DNA of 15,976 bases from CAYLLN01 sp036496265 (GCA_036496265.1 DASXLL010000357.1:1-15976), one strand, 5' to 3'; counted from the first letter of the stretch, positions 1 through 6,783 are shown. Translations and numbers: made by a program. Notes: generated by a model from the letters alone, not told the origin.

Positions 1-450
1 TTGGCCGAATGGACAGGCGGCGAAATCAAATTCGCCTCCATGCCGCCGCTAGCCGGTGACTTAACGCCCATTAGCCGGATTCTTTTGAAGCCCACGGCCA
101 TCGAGTCAGGTGACCTGTTTTGGTGCCTGGCCGCCAACCGCTGCGATGGCGAGTTGGCGTTTTTTCGCGGGGCCATAGGCGTGGTTTGCACCGATCGGAC
201 CGCAAATCCGTGGCCTGGCCGGTTTGTCTTGCTGGTCACTGATCCAGTCGCGGCCCTGCAATCGCTCGTCGAAGGCCTCGCGCGGCAGCTATCGCTTCCA
301 GCCGAGGAAGAACTCGGCCGTGAAAAATTTGCCCTCGAATCGCCAGAATTGAAAGTATTGCAATTGTGTGCCGCCCCCCGCGCTGATAATTCTCCGCCCG
401 TCCAATCGAGATGCCGCTCGACGATATCCAAGTGTCGAACTGCGGCCTGA
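1..450 (+). CDS. MurF-type N-terminal domain protein, 5' partial, lacking the ATPase domain
   Basis: The first ~90 residues resemble the N-terminal UDP-substrate domain of Mur ligases, especially MurF: a WTGGE stretch at 4-8, then SGDLFWCLAANRCDGE (~36-51) followed by FFRGAIGVV, matching the family pattern of GDLF-AL-G-DG-F---A--GA. Bacterial Mur ligases then continue into a GKT ATP-binding domain and a C-terminal domain, roughly 450 residues in all. Here the frame ends at residue 149 with no P-loop and an unrecognisable, Ser/Arg/Cys-rich tail. The TTG at position 1 may be a start codon, but it more likely encodes the Leu of an LAEWTGGE motif in a gene beginning upstream. It is either a stand-alone Mur N-domain protein or a remnant of a disrupted murF. 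It cannot catalyse ligation alone. Convergent with the DUF58 gene. Confidence 0.55.
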   Translation: MAEWTGGEIKFASMPPLAGDLTPISRILLKPTAIESGDLFWCLAANRCDGELAFFRGAIGVVCTDRTANPWPGRFVLLVTDPVAALQSLVEGLARQLSLPAEEELGREKFALESPELKVLQLCAAPRADNSPPVQSRCRSTISKCRTAA

Positions 451-481
451 TTGACGACTGACCAACCGGGCTCTGTCGCCT

Positions 482-513
482 CCTTGGTCATTCGGATTTC
501 GTCATTGGTCATT
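482..513. repeat. Degenerate heptamer tract related to CATTGGT
   Basis: Consecutive 7-mers can be read as CCTTGGT, CATTCGG, ATTTCGT, CATTGGT, CATT. This is a decayed version of the perfect CATTGGT arrays at 5292 and 6781. It begins about 30 bp after the stop codon of the Mur-like frame. Non-coding; function unknown. Confidence 0.5.
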
Positions 514-663
514 TTCCTTGAGCCATTTGAGGAGCTTCATCGGAGGCCGCTGGTTTGCGGGAATCGGCGGCTACCCTCCCTCCTGGGTCGAAGCAAATAA
601 CCGGCGGCGGCAGTTTCTGGGTCAATTGCCGCTGCTCGGAGCTTCCCGATGAAGCTTTTACTG

Positions 664-695
664 TGCGCCGGAGCGGGCTTGCTCGCTCCGGCGCA
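664..695. terminator. Perfect 12-bp stem hairpin, possible bidirectional terminator
   Basis: TGCGCCGGAGCG (664-675) pairs perfectly with CGCTCCGGCGCA (684-695) around an 8-nt loop. It is GC-rich and lies between convergent genes, as expected of a terminator, but neither strand shows a clear T-run after it. It could instead be a dispersed palindromic repeat. Confidence 0.4.
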
Positions 696-707
696 TAGGG
701 AACAACA

Positions 708-743
708 CGCGGGGGCCACGATCAATCGATCGCGGCCCCCGCG
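708..743. terminator. Large GC-rich hairpin, possible bidirectional terminator
   Basis: Arms 708-723 and 728-743 are complementary over 16 bp with one mismatch, and the loop is AATC. On the plus strand it is followed by GCCGTTTCTT, a weak T-rich stretch. It lies 12 bp after the preceding hairpin and 8 bp before the heptamer array. A terminator role is inferred from position; a mobile palindromic repeat is the alternative. Confidence 0.4.
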
Positions 744-750
744 GCCGTTT

Positions 751-792
751 CTTGAGGCTTGAGGCTTGAGGCTTGAGGCTTGAGGCTTGAGG
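751..792. repeat. Tandem heptamer array, 6 x CTTGAGG
   Basis: Six perfect, uninterrupted copies of CTTGAGG. The array begins 19 bp beyond the DUF58 stop codon on the minus strand. A four-copy array of the same family (three CTTAAGG, one CTTGAGG) lies at 14918-14945, also just after a minus-strand stop. The 7-bp period excludes neutral in-frame coding. Perfect identity suggests recent expansion by slippage. Confidence 0.9.
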
Positions 793-811
793 CGCTCGGT
801 TATCTTTGCGA

Positions 812-1708
812 TCAGCGGACGAGGCCGCGCTTGCGTAAATAATTCGCCACCAATGTTTCCACCGGTGTTTGCGAATTCACCATCAGATATGTCATGCCGC
901 GGCGTGTGCAAAACTCGCGTGCTCCATCGATGAACGACGCCAGCGTGCGTTTGTATTTGTCTAAGAGCGGCCGGCTGACCGTAATTTCAGCCACATCGCT
1001 GTCTTCCGCGTCGATCAGCCGCAAATCGCCCTTCACATCCGGCGCAACCTCCTCCGGCGACAGCACGTGGATCAGATAAACGTCCATCTGCTGCGAAACG
1101 AGAAACCGCAGTGCCTTGTCATAGCCGGCTTTGTCGAGCAGGTCCGTGATCAACACCAAAATGCCCTTGCCCGGATTGCGGAGGCAGAAGTTTTTGACGC
1201 CATCGGCGAGCGACACATTTTCGCCCGACTCAATTCCTGCCAAATACTCCTGCATCCGCCACAAGCTACTGCGACCGCGCAGCGTTGGACCGGGGTTTTT
1301 GGCAGTCGTCCCCAGCGACTCGATTTTCACGCGATCCGCCCGGCACAAGCCGATAAACCCGAGTGCCGCCGCGAGTTGCTTCGCATATTGCAGCTTCGTC
1401 GGCTCGCCAAAATCCATGCTCGTGCTGGCGTCAATTAACGCGTAAAAATGTAGGTCTTCCTCTTCCAGGAACAGCTTGAGATACAGTCGTTCCAGCCGGG
1501 CAAACACATTCCAGTCAATAAATCGCAAATCATCGCCCGGCACATATTGGCGAAAATCCGCGAATTCAACGCTCTGCCCCTTCCGCTTGCTCCGCCGCTC
1601 CCCCTTCATCCGCCCCCGGAAAATCTTCCGGCTAATCAGCTCCAGCCGCTCCAGCTGCGCGAGCAATTGCGGAGAAAGCAGCGGGCTATTTTCAACAGCA
1701 GAGGTCAT
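812..1708 (-). CDS. DUF58 domain protein with vWA-like fold
   Basis: A 298-residue protein of the DUF58 family, usually found with MoxR-type AAA ATPases and BatA-like membrane proteins in aerotolerance or stress-related loci; its biochemical role is not established. The hallmark VPGDDLRFIDWNVFARLERL lies at ~56-75. A MIDAS-like DASTS (D93, S95, S97) follows, as in von Willebrand A metal sites, and the rest (KGILVLITDLLD, later VYLIHVLSPEE) fits the alternating strands of that fold. No signal peptide or membrane segment is seen, so it is probably cytoplasmic. I chose the ATG at 1708 because the ~51 residues upstream in the frame are low-complexity and non-homologous. No moxR or bat gene is adjacent, so it appears solitary here. 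The family call is secure, the role is not. Confidence 0.88.
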   Translation of the reverse strand: MTSAVENSPLLSPQLLAQLERLELISRKIFRGRMKGERRSKRKGQSVEFADFRQYVPGDDLRFIDWNVFARLERLYLKLFLEEEDLHFYALIDASTSMDFGEPTKLQYAKQLAAALGFIGLCRADRVKIESLGTTAKNPGPTLRGRSSLWRMQEYLAGIESGENVSLADGVKNFCLRNPGKGILVLITDLLDKAGYDKALRFLVSQQMDVYLIHVLSPEEVAPDVKGDLRLIDAEDSDVAEITVSRPLLDKYKRTLASFIDGAREFCTRRGMTYLMVNSQTPVETLVANYLRKRGLVR

Positions 1709-1812
1709 GTTATTGAAATGACTGCAAAAACGAATGTCGGAAACAACCCGTTTTGGTCCGGTTTCAGAACTGCTTACAAGGACAGACGTTACCGGTGGCG
1801 CAATCCCCCTCC

Positions 1813-1918
1813 TTTTTGACGCAAAGGCGCAAAGGAAGCCAAGACCGCAAAGGGGAAACACATAGTAAGGAAATCAGCTTTGCGGCCTTTGCTATTTCTT
1901 TGCGGTCTTTGCGTTAAA
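1813..1918. repeat. Imperfect inverted repeat of CGCAAAG-type units
   Basis: The left arm (~1813-1853) carries GACGCAAAGGCGCAAAGG and GACCGCAAAGG. The right arm (~1878-1918) carries TTTGCGGCCTTTGC and TTTGCGGTCTTTGCGTTAAA, its approximate reverse complement. CGCAAAG-rich repeats of this kind recur between genes in planctomycetes and some other phyla. It lies between the start of the DUF58 gene and the stop of the ThuA gene, both minus strand, so it could fold in the 3' UTR of thuA or near the DUF58 promoter. Confidence 0.65.
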
Positions 1919-1980
1919 ACGGCTAGGTCCCCCGCCTAGGAAGACGTGTGATTCACCGAGAGGTCTCGCATAGCTGGACG

Positions 1981-2874
1981 CTATTTGTCCATCTCAAACT
2001 TCCGCTCACTCGTCTGATCCGCCGTCGGAAAATCCGCCGGTATCGGCTGCGTCACTTTCCCATTCGCCGCCCATTCGCAGCCGCGAATAAACGTCGTGAT
2101 AAACCCGACGCACGACTGCGAATCGTTGCCGTGCCCCATCGGCGTATGAAACACGCGGCCCTTGCCGTAATCGAGTGTGAGGATCATCGGCTCATGATGG
2201 CCCGTGCCGCCTTTCGCCGGGTCAGCATATGTCGTTGCCAGAATATGCATGTTCTCAGCGGGGCCGCGGAGCTTGTCGTATAGCTCGTCGGTCACATGCA
2301 TCCAAGTCCGCGGCATGCCTTTTGTGATCGGGTGCTCGGCATCACGAACGACAATTTGAAATGGATGCTGCGGTCCATGATGCCCGCCGCTCCCTTTCGA
2401 TTCATCGCGAACGGTCTTGCCGCTGTCATCCAGATAAACATACGGCCCGCTCTTCTCCGTTCGGCCGCCCCAACCACCCAGCCCAATCATCTCGTTGTAC
2501 GCCGGCCACTCCGGGAACGCATTGTCGGCCGCATGAATGCACGCGAAGCCCCCCCCGCTCTTCACGAACGCCTCAAACGCCGCCTGCGTCTCCTCCGGCC
2601 ACGCCTCGCCGTTGTAGTTGGAAACGACGAGGTCGTACTTCTTGAATTCTGGTTTGAAATTCGGGTCCTTTCCCTTCGGCGCCGTCGTCGCCACATCAAC
2701 CGTGAATCGCTTCGTGTCTTCCAGATACTTCTTCATCATCTTCGTCGTGTCCGGCCAATTCTTATGATTGTTCTGGCCATCGACGATGAGCGTCTTGGTC
2801 GGAGTCGTTTGAGCGCTAACCGGGTTAAGCACGAATAGCACGGCAACAATCATCAAGGCTAGGAAGCGCGTCAT
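1981..2874 (-). CDS. Secreted ThuA-like domain protein
   Basis: A 297-residue exported protein with a ThuA (trehalose-utilisation-like, class I glutamine amidotransferase-like) fold. Residues 1-21 form a signal peptide: a basic MTR, a hydrophobic core, then a VSA/Q cleavage site. The mature part starts with the strand KTLIVDGQNNHKNW (~27-40), continues with YDLVVSNYNGEAWP (~80-93), and has the family signature GGGFACIHAADNAFPEWPAY (~107-126) and later GRVFHTPMGH. Planctomycetes carry many paralogues, often linked to sugar or glycan catabolism, but the exact substrate is unknown. The ATG at 2874 is preferred over TTG at 2886 because it puts the basic n-region at the start. Its start context CCAATGAC matches the heptamer core seen before moaE. 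Divergent from the GT-C-like gene. Confidence 0.87.
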   Translation of the reverse strand: MTRFLALMIVAVLFVLNPVSAQTTPTKTLIVDGQNNHKNWPDTTKMMKKYLEDTKRFTVDVATTAPKGKDPNFKPEFKKYDLVVSNYNGEAWPEETQAAFEAFVKSGGGFACIHAADNAFPEWPAYNEMIGLGGWGGRTEKSGPYVYLDDSGKTVRDESKGSGGHHGPQHPFQIVVRDAEHPITKGMPRTWMHVTDELYDKLRGPAENMHILATTYADPAKGGTGHHEPMILTLDYGKGRVFHTPMGHGNDSQSCVGFITTFIRGCEWAANGKVTQPIPADFPTADQTSERKFEMDK

Positions 2875-3027
2875 TGGCGAGCCCAATCAGGAGTGGGAAG
2901 GATCAAAAAGGGCGAACGGTGGATCGGAACGGAACGATTGTAACGCAAAAACCGCCCACAAACGCGATCCACACGACATAGACTTGCGCTGGCGTCGTTT
3001 TGTACAAACTGCGGCCGCATACGACTC

Positions 3028-4191
3028 ATGAACTGTCCCGTTAATCGACTGCCGCTGATCGTTTTTGGGCTGATCGCGCTGGCTGGATTGGCGCTCGGCT
3101 GGCACAAAGGGCGGCTACCACAGCGGGAGCCGGTGGCCGTGGGAACGGTTATAGGCTCGGATATCGCCCCCGATCTGGCCCTCTATCGCGAGGTCATCCG
3201 TGAAGTTCGCCACGGTCGCGATTACTACGACGTCGCACGCGAAACAATCCCGGCTTACGGATTCCCAATCGCCTCACCGTTGAACTGGCGGCTGCCGACG
3301 TATGCCTGGGTGCTGTCCCGGCTGCCAAACAAATGCTGGATTCAACTAGTGCTGCTATTGCTCGCCCTCGGTGGGATGTGGCTGACGTTCGTCGCCTCTT
3401 CCCGGCGCAACAGCGTCGGCCTGGCGGCTCTAACGACGTTTTTGATGTTCGGCGTGCTCCGCTGGACGTTCGACGGCTACGCCTACCTGGCGCAAGAGGT
3501 ATGGGCCTCGGTCTTGATCGTCATCTCACTGGCTCTCCTACGGTGGGACAACGTAGGGTGGGACAAGGATGCGCAGCATCCGCCGGCCCACCGATCTCAA
3601 CCCTCAATCTCGCGCTGGCTTGCCATCGCCGCAGGCATCGCGGCCTTGCTATTCCGCGAACTTGCGTTGCCATACTGCGGCATCTCATTTCTAATGTCGG
3701 CTTGGAAGCGCCGCTGGTGGGAGGCCGCGGCCTGGGCAGCCGGCATCACGCTATTCTTCGCCTTTTTCGCCTGGCATGTCGCTCAAGTGAAAGCCCAACT
3801 CGCCGGCACGGAAATAGCCGCCGCGGGCGGCGCAGGCCTCAGCCAATGGCTTCGCTTCGGCGGCCTCGACTTCATCCTGCTCACAACCCGTATGAACAGC
3901 CTGCTGTTCGCCGCGCCCAGCTGGCTACTCTGGCTCTACGTTTTGTTGGCCCTCATGGGCCTCGGCCGCAGCCGAAACGAATCGAGCCAACTCGCCTGCC
4001 TGACCGCTCTGGCCTACCTTGTCGCCTTTGCCATCATCGGTCGGCCCGAGAATTTCTATTGGGGACTCATGCCAGCGCCATTTTTAGCCTGGGGAGGCGG
4101 TGAACTCGCTGGTCTGCTCCGCGAATTCTCGTCGTCCTGCGCTCAGCCCGCAGCCAGTTCGCTGAAAGCAAAAATCGCCGCATCGATCTGA
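3028..4191 (+). CDS. GT-C-like polytopic membrane protein (possible DUF2029/glycosyltransferase-87 relative)
   Basis: A 387-residue integral membrane protein with about eight to nine hydrophobic segments, for example residues 8-25, 105-123, 153-171, 197-214, 234-250, 291-312 and 322-338. After the first segment comes an extracytoplasmic stretch with a D-LYREVIREVRHGRDYYD pattern (~49-68) followed by SPLNWRLPTYAWVLSRLP (~83-100). This layout is typical of polyprenyl-phosphate-dependent GT-C glycosyltransferases. Substrate cannot be told. Residues ~175-191 (VGWDKDAQHPPAHRSQP) are encoded by a hairpin repeat and look like a foreign insertion in a loop. The last 49 bp overlap the end of the convergent PLP-enzyme gene. 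The ATG at 3028 directly precedes the first membrane segment. The membrane topology is clear, the family assignment moderate. Confidence 0.7.
   Translation: MNCPVNRLPLIVFGLIALAGLALGWHKGRLPQREPVAVGTVIGSDIAPDLALYREVIREVRHGRDYYDVARETIPAYGFPIASPLNWRLPTYAWVLSRLPNKCWIQLVLLLLALGGMWLTFVASSRRNSVGLAALTTFLMFGVLRWTFDGYAYLAQEVWASVLIVISLALLRWDNVGWDKDAQHPPAHRSQPSISRWLAIAAGIAALLFRELALPYCGISFLMSAWKRRWWEAAAWAAGITLFFAFFAWHVAQVKAQLAGTEIAAAGGAGLSQWLRFGGLDFILLTTRMNSLLFAAPSWLLWLYVLLALMGLGRSRNESSQLACLTALAYLVAFAIIGRPENFYWGLMPAPFLAWGGGELAGLLREFSSSCAQPAASSLKAKIAASI
3552..3593. repeat. Hairpin repeat inserted in frame within the membrane protein gene
   Basis: A nested palindrome: outer arms GGTGGG (3557-3562) and CCCACC (3587-3592), inner arms GGATGC (3567-3572) and GCATCC (3576-3581) with loop GCA. 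The 10-mer GGTGGGACAA occurs both just before it (3542-3551) and inside it (3557-3566). This has the look of intergenic repeats I associate with Pirellulales genomes. Here it is translated without a frameshift, as part of a loop between two hydrophobic segments. Confidence 0.6.
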
Positions 4192-5294
4192 TCTTGGGTA
4201 GTAAAGTGGCCGAGCGAAAGACGGAGCGTGCCCGACGGCAGCGTTTTGAGCGCGCTGTGCATCCGCGGGGCACAGTGCAGCCCGGCGCGAGTCTGGATTT
4301 GCCACTGCGCATCGAGTATCGCCGCCAGTTCCCGCGGGTCAAACCCGGTGATGTTAAGACTGGCGACGCCGACACGATTATTACCCGTCACTGGGCCATA
4401 AATCTGGATGCCGGGCATTCCGGCCAGACCCGTTAACAATCGCTGCATAAGTCCGCGCGTCTGACCTTCAATCAGCGCCGCGCCGAGTTCGGCGACATGC
4501 GTGACACCTGCTTCCAGGCCAACAATCGCCGGAACACTAAGATTCCCCGACTCATAGCGGTCGGGCAATTCCTCGGGCTGGCGGTCCTGATCGCTTTTCG
4601 TCCCCGTCCCACCCTGACGTATCGGCTGCAAGCAATCCTCGACGCCTGGGGCAACATAAAGAATCCCGCTGCCGAGCGGCCCCAACAATCCTTTATGCCC
4701 AGGCGCCGCGAGCAAATGACAACCGAGCTTTGCGACGTCGATACGAACGCAACCCAGCGATTGAGCCGCATCGAGCAGAAAATACACTCCGTGTTCGTTC
4801 GCGATTTTGCCGACCGCCTCCGCCGGCTGAATCGCTCCGGTCACGTTCGACGCATGGATCAAGGCGATGAGGCGTGTTTTCTTCGTGATCACCTGGCGGA
4901 TGGCATCCGGATCAATATAACCTTGGCCATCGCAAGCCACGTACGTCGTCGTAACGCCCCGCTCGGCAAGAAACGACAGCGGCCGCAATACCGAATTGTG
5001 CTCGCAGACAGTGGTGACAACATGGTCGCCGGCCTTCAGCATGCCATGCAGCGCGAGGTTCAGCGAATCGGTGCCATTCTGAGTGAAGATGATCCGCATC
5101 GGATCACCTACGTTAATTAGGTCCGCAATCTTCTTCCGGCACGAAGTGACGAGCCGCTCAGCTTCGGCTGCTTCGGAATACGCCGACCGCCCCGCCGGCG
5201 CACCAAGCCTCCGCTGATAATCATCCACCGCCCGATAAACCGTTTCCGGCTTCGGCCACGACGTCGCCGCATTGTCGAGATAAATGCGTGCCAT
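4143..5294 (-). CDS. Class V aminotransferase-fold PLP enzyme, cysteine desulfurase-like
   Basis: A 383-residue NifS/IscS/SufS-superfamily enzyme, expected to take sulfur (or selenium) from cysteine (selenocysteine) as a persulfide. The start RIYLDNAATSWPKP is typical. H99 in CEHNS stacks on PLP, D175 and Q178 in LLDAAQS contact the ring, and K201 in APGHKGLLGPLGSG is the Schiff-base lysine. C341 in RAGLHCAPRMH is the likely persulfide cysteine. The short N-terminus and HCAP motif suit the EF2568-like clade (TIGR01977), whose founding member I recall as lying near selenium-dependent molybdenum hydroxylase genes. It is last in the moaD-moaE-moaA series, 68 bp after moaA. Its ATG is the final unit of an ACCAATG heptamer array, so there is no Shine-Dalgarno site. 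Its 3' end overlaps the convergent membrane gene by 49 bp. The fold is sure, the substrate inferred. Confidence 0.88.
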   Translation of the reverse strand: MARIYLDNAATSWPKPETVYRAVDDYQRRLGAPAGRSAYSEAAEAERLVTSCRKKIADLINVGDPMRIIFTQNGTDSLNLALHGMLKAGDHVVTTVCEHNSVLRPLSFLAERGVTTTYVACDGQGYIDPDAIRQVITKKTRLIALIHASNVTGAIQPAEAVGKIANEHGVYFLLDAAQSLGCVRIDVAKLGCHLLAAPGHKGLLGPLGSGILYVAPGVEDCLQPIRQGGTGTKSDQDRQPEELPDRYESGNLSVPAIVGLEAGVTHVAELGAALIEGQTRGLMQRLLTGLAGMPGIQIYGPVTGNNRVGVASLNITGFDPRELAAILDAQWQIQTRAGLHCAPRMHSALKTLPSGTLRLSLGHFTTQDQIDAAIFAFSELAAG

Positions 5295-5330
5295 TGGTCA
5301 TTGGTCATTGGTCATTGGTCATTGGTCATT
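5292..5330. repeat. Tandem heptamer array, 5.5 x CATTGGT, containing a start codon
   Basis: Five perfect CATTGGT units (5292-5326) plus CATT. On the minus strand it reads as ACCAATG repeats, and the last ATG (5294-5292) is the start of the desulfurase-like gene. Every unit contains ATGA, a start overlapping a stop. Three units span 21 nt, so the ATG three units upstream is in frame, but that frame hits TGA before the gene. Hence 5294 is the usable start. Confidence 0.9.
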
Positions 5331-5333
5331 ACG

Positions 5334-5361
5334 AATGACAAATGACAAGGGACAAATGACA
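5334..5361. repeat. Heptamer array, AATGACA units, inverted relative to the adjacent CATTGGT array
   Basis: Units are AATGACA (5334-5340), AATGACA (5341-5347), AGGGACA (5348-5354) and AATGACA (5355-5361). They are the reverse-complement phase of the neighbouring GGTCATT repeat with one base changed. The two arrays, separated by ACG, could fold into a hairpin. The tract starts 1 bp after the moaA stop codon on the minus strand. Confidence 0.8.
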
Positions 5362-5362
5362 A

Positions 5363-6361
5363 TCAGCCGCCAATCTGATACATCGCCCTTTCCGGCTTAT
5401 GAAAATCGGCGGAGTCGATGCCGTGACCGGGCTTTTTCGCGCGGACGCACTCGCGAATGAGTTGTACCAGGTCCTTGTCGGTTCCGCCGCCGCGCAGCAA
5501 CGCCCGAGCGTCCCATTCCACCGCCGAGAACAAACAGTTGCGAATTTTCCCTTCCGCGGTGAGTCGGAGCCGATTGCAATCCTCACAGAACGGCTGCGTG
5601 ACCGGATTGATGAAGCCAATCGTGCCGCCGCCGTTGGCGAAACGAAAATCAGTCGCCGGCTGACTCGGATCGGGGCGATCCGCAGCCTCCAGCGGTCCTA
5701 TCGCCGCTTCGATCTGGCGGCGTATGTCTTCGCCGCTTAGAACCTGGTCGTGTTGCCAGTTGTTTTCCGCATCCAGCGGCATGAACTCAATAAACCGCAT
5801 CTCCATGCCTTGCTGCCGGGCAAAATTCGCCAGAGGAACGATCTCCGGCTCCGTGACACCTTTGATCGCAACCGCATTGAGCCGAATTTTTTTGAAGCCG
5901 ACCGCTTTCGCCGCCGCGATGCCGGCCAGAACTCGATCGAGCCCATCGCGTCGGGCGATTTTACGGAATGTTTCCTCCGTGAGAGCATCGAGGCTGATGT
6001 TGATCCGCGTTAAGCCCGCGTCCTTAAGCGCCTGCGCTTGCTCCTCCAGCAGAATTCCATTCGTCGTCAGAGCGATGTCAAAGATGCCTTCGATTGCCGC
6101 CAGTCGCTCAACCAGTTCCGCCAGCCCCGAACGCACCAGCGGCTCGCCTCCCGTCAGACGGAGCTTGTTCACGCCCAGGGAAGCCGCAACACGCGCGAAA
6201 CGCTCAATCTCCTCGAACGTGAGAATCTCCCTCCGCGGCAAAAACCGGACATTCTCATCCGGCATGCAATAAAAGCATCGGATATTACAGCGATCCGTGA
6301 CACTAATCCGCAGATTGGTATGCACACGGCCCAGAGTATCGATAAGCGGTTCGTTTGTCAT
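5363..6361 (-). CDS. moaA: GTP 3',8-cyclase MoaA
   Basis: A 332-residue radical SAM enzyme that converts GTP to 3',8-cyclo-7,8-dihydro-GTP, the first step of molybdenum cofactor synthesis (followed by MoaC). The N-terminal radical SAM cluster is C25-x3-C29-x2-C32 in VTDRCNIRCFYC. TGGEP (70-74) is the SAM-contact motif. The C-terminal substrate-side 4Fe-4S ligands are C259, C262 and C276 in PFCEDCNRLRL ... RNCLFS. The double-glycine C-terminus (331-332) needed for catalysis is present. All key residues are intact and the length is normal. I chose ATG at 6361, not the upstream ATG at 6424: the protein then starts MTNEPLIDTLGR, and the ATG overlaps the moaE stop as ATGA, implying translational coupling. 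moaC is not in the window. Confidence 0.96.
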   Translation of the reverse strand: MTNEPLIDTLGRVHTNLRISVTDRCNIRCFYCMPDENVRFLPRREILTFEEIERFARVAASLGVNKLRLTGGEPLVRSGLAELVERLAAIEGIFDIALTTNGILLEEQAQALKDAGLTRINISLDALTEETFRKIARRDGLDRVLAGIAAAKAVGFKKIRLNAVAIKGVTEPEIVPLANFARQQGMEMRFIEFMPLDAENNWQHDQVLSGEDIRRQIEAAIGPLEAADRPDPSQPATDFRFANGGGTIGFINPVTQPFCEDCNRLRLTAEGKIRNCLFSAVEWDARALLRGGGTDKDLVQLIRECVRAKKPGHGIDSADFHKPERAMYQIGG

Positions 6362-6783
6362 TTGCTGCCAAGGCCCGGATGCACCCACTCCTTCGTTCCA
6401 TCCGCCCAATTTTCGCATTTCCAAATCGGCACTACCTCCTTAATTGTATCAATCAACCACTGCCCTGCGGCGAAGGCATCCGCCCGGTGCGGCGAGCTCA
6501 CGGCAATTGCAATGCTAGCCTCACCAAGCTCCAAATGCCCCAGGCGATGAACGATCGAGCAGCCAGTCAGCGGCCACCGGCGTCGTGCTTCTGCTTCCAG
6601 CTCAGCCAGTTTTTTCTCCGCCATTTGCGGATAGCATTCATAATCCAACGACGCCGTCCGTCGGCCGCGCGTGAATTCCCGCGTCGTGCCCAGGAAATGA
6701 ACGACCGCGCCGGCTTCGTTCGACGAAACGTCTGCAATCACGGCGGCGGTATTGATTGGCGCGTTAGTGAGGGACACCGACAT
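6358..6783 (-). CDS. moaE: Molybdopterin synthase catalytic subunit MoaE
   Basis: The 141-residue large subunit of molybdopterin synthase, which adds the dithiolene sulfurs to cyclic pyranopterin monophosphate using thiocarboxylated MoaD. Family motifs: GAVVHFLGTTRE (~25-36), LDYECYPQMAEKKL (~46-59), HRLGHLELGEASIAIAV (~79-95), SSPHRADAF (~96-104) and IKEVVPIWKCENW (~114-126). K115 and K122 correspond to the catalytic lysines of the family. It follows moaD by 28 bp and overlaps moaA by 4 bp (ATGA). The start codon lies in the last ACCAATG unit of a heptamer array, and no ribosome-binding site other than that repeat is present. Among the repeated ATGs only this one opens the moaE frame without a stop. 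Confidence 0.95.
   Translation of the reverse strand: MSVSLTNAPINTAAVIADVSSNEAGAVVHFLGTTREFTRGRRTASLDYECYPQMAEKKLAELEAEARRRWPLTGCSIVHRLGHLELGEASIAIAVSSPHRADAFAAGQWLIDTIKEVVPIWKCENWADGTKEWVHPGLGSK

Larger units (their letters stand above)
451..811. other. Non-coding region between convergent genes, rich in repeats and hairpins
   Basis: No credible gene is visible in these ~360 bases between the Mur-like gene (+) and the DUF58 gene (-). In order they hold a degenerate CATTGGT heptamer tract (482-513), an unassigned stretch (514-663), a 12-bp perfect stem hairpin (664-695), a larger hairpin (708-743) and a six-copy CTTGAGG array (751-792). The arrangement suits a bidirectional termination zone. 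Confidence 0.6.

Noticed and set aside
911..920. GCSG in place of CCG in the cysteine-rich region of the FAD/Fe-S enzyme (residue range ~911-920)
   Set aside because: I believe GCSGMAGTFG is usual in the fused single-chain members, so the missing second cysteine is not treated as a defect. The numbers given are residues; the site is near base 7310.
2296..2838. 180-codon plus-strand frame
   Set aside because: It lies wholly antisense to the well-supported ThuA-like gene, is Arg/Pro-rich and has no recognisable domain.
4497..5120. 207-codon plus-strand frame
   Set aside because: Antisense to the PLP enzyme, whose catalytic residues are all intact; Arg-rich shadow.
5292..5361. CRISPR-like array
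   Set aside because: Units are 7 bp with no spacers; simple tandem repeats.
6362..6424. Upstream ATG extending MoaA by 21 residues into moaE
   Set aside because: The extra residues are not MoaA-like, and ATG 6361 forms an ATGA overlap with the moaE stop and gives the normal MoaA N-terminus.
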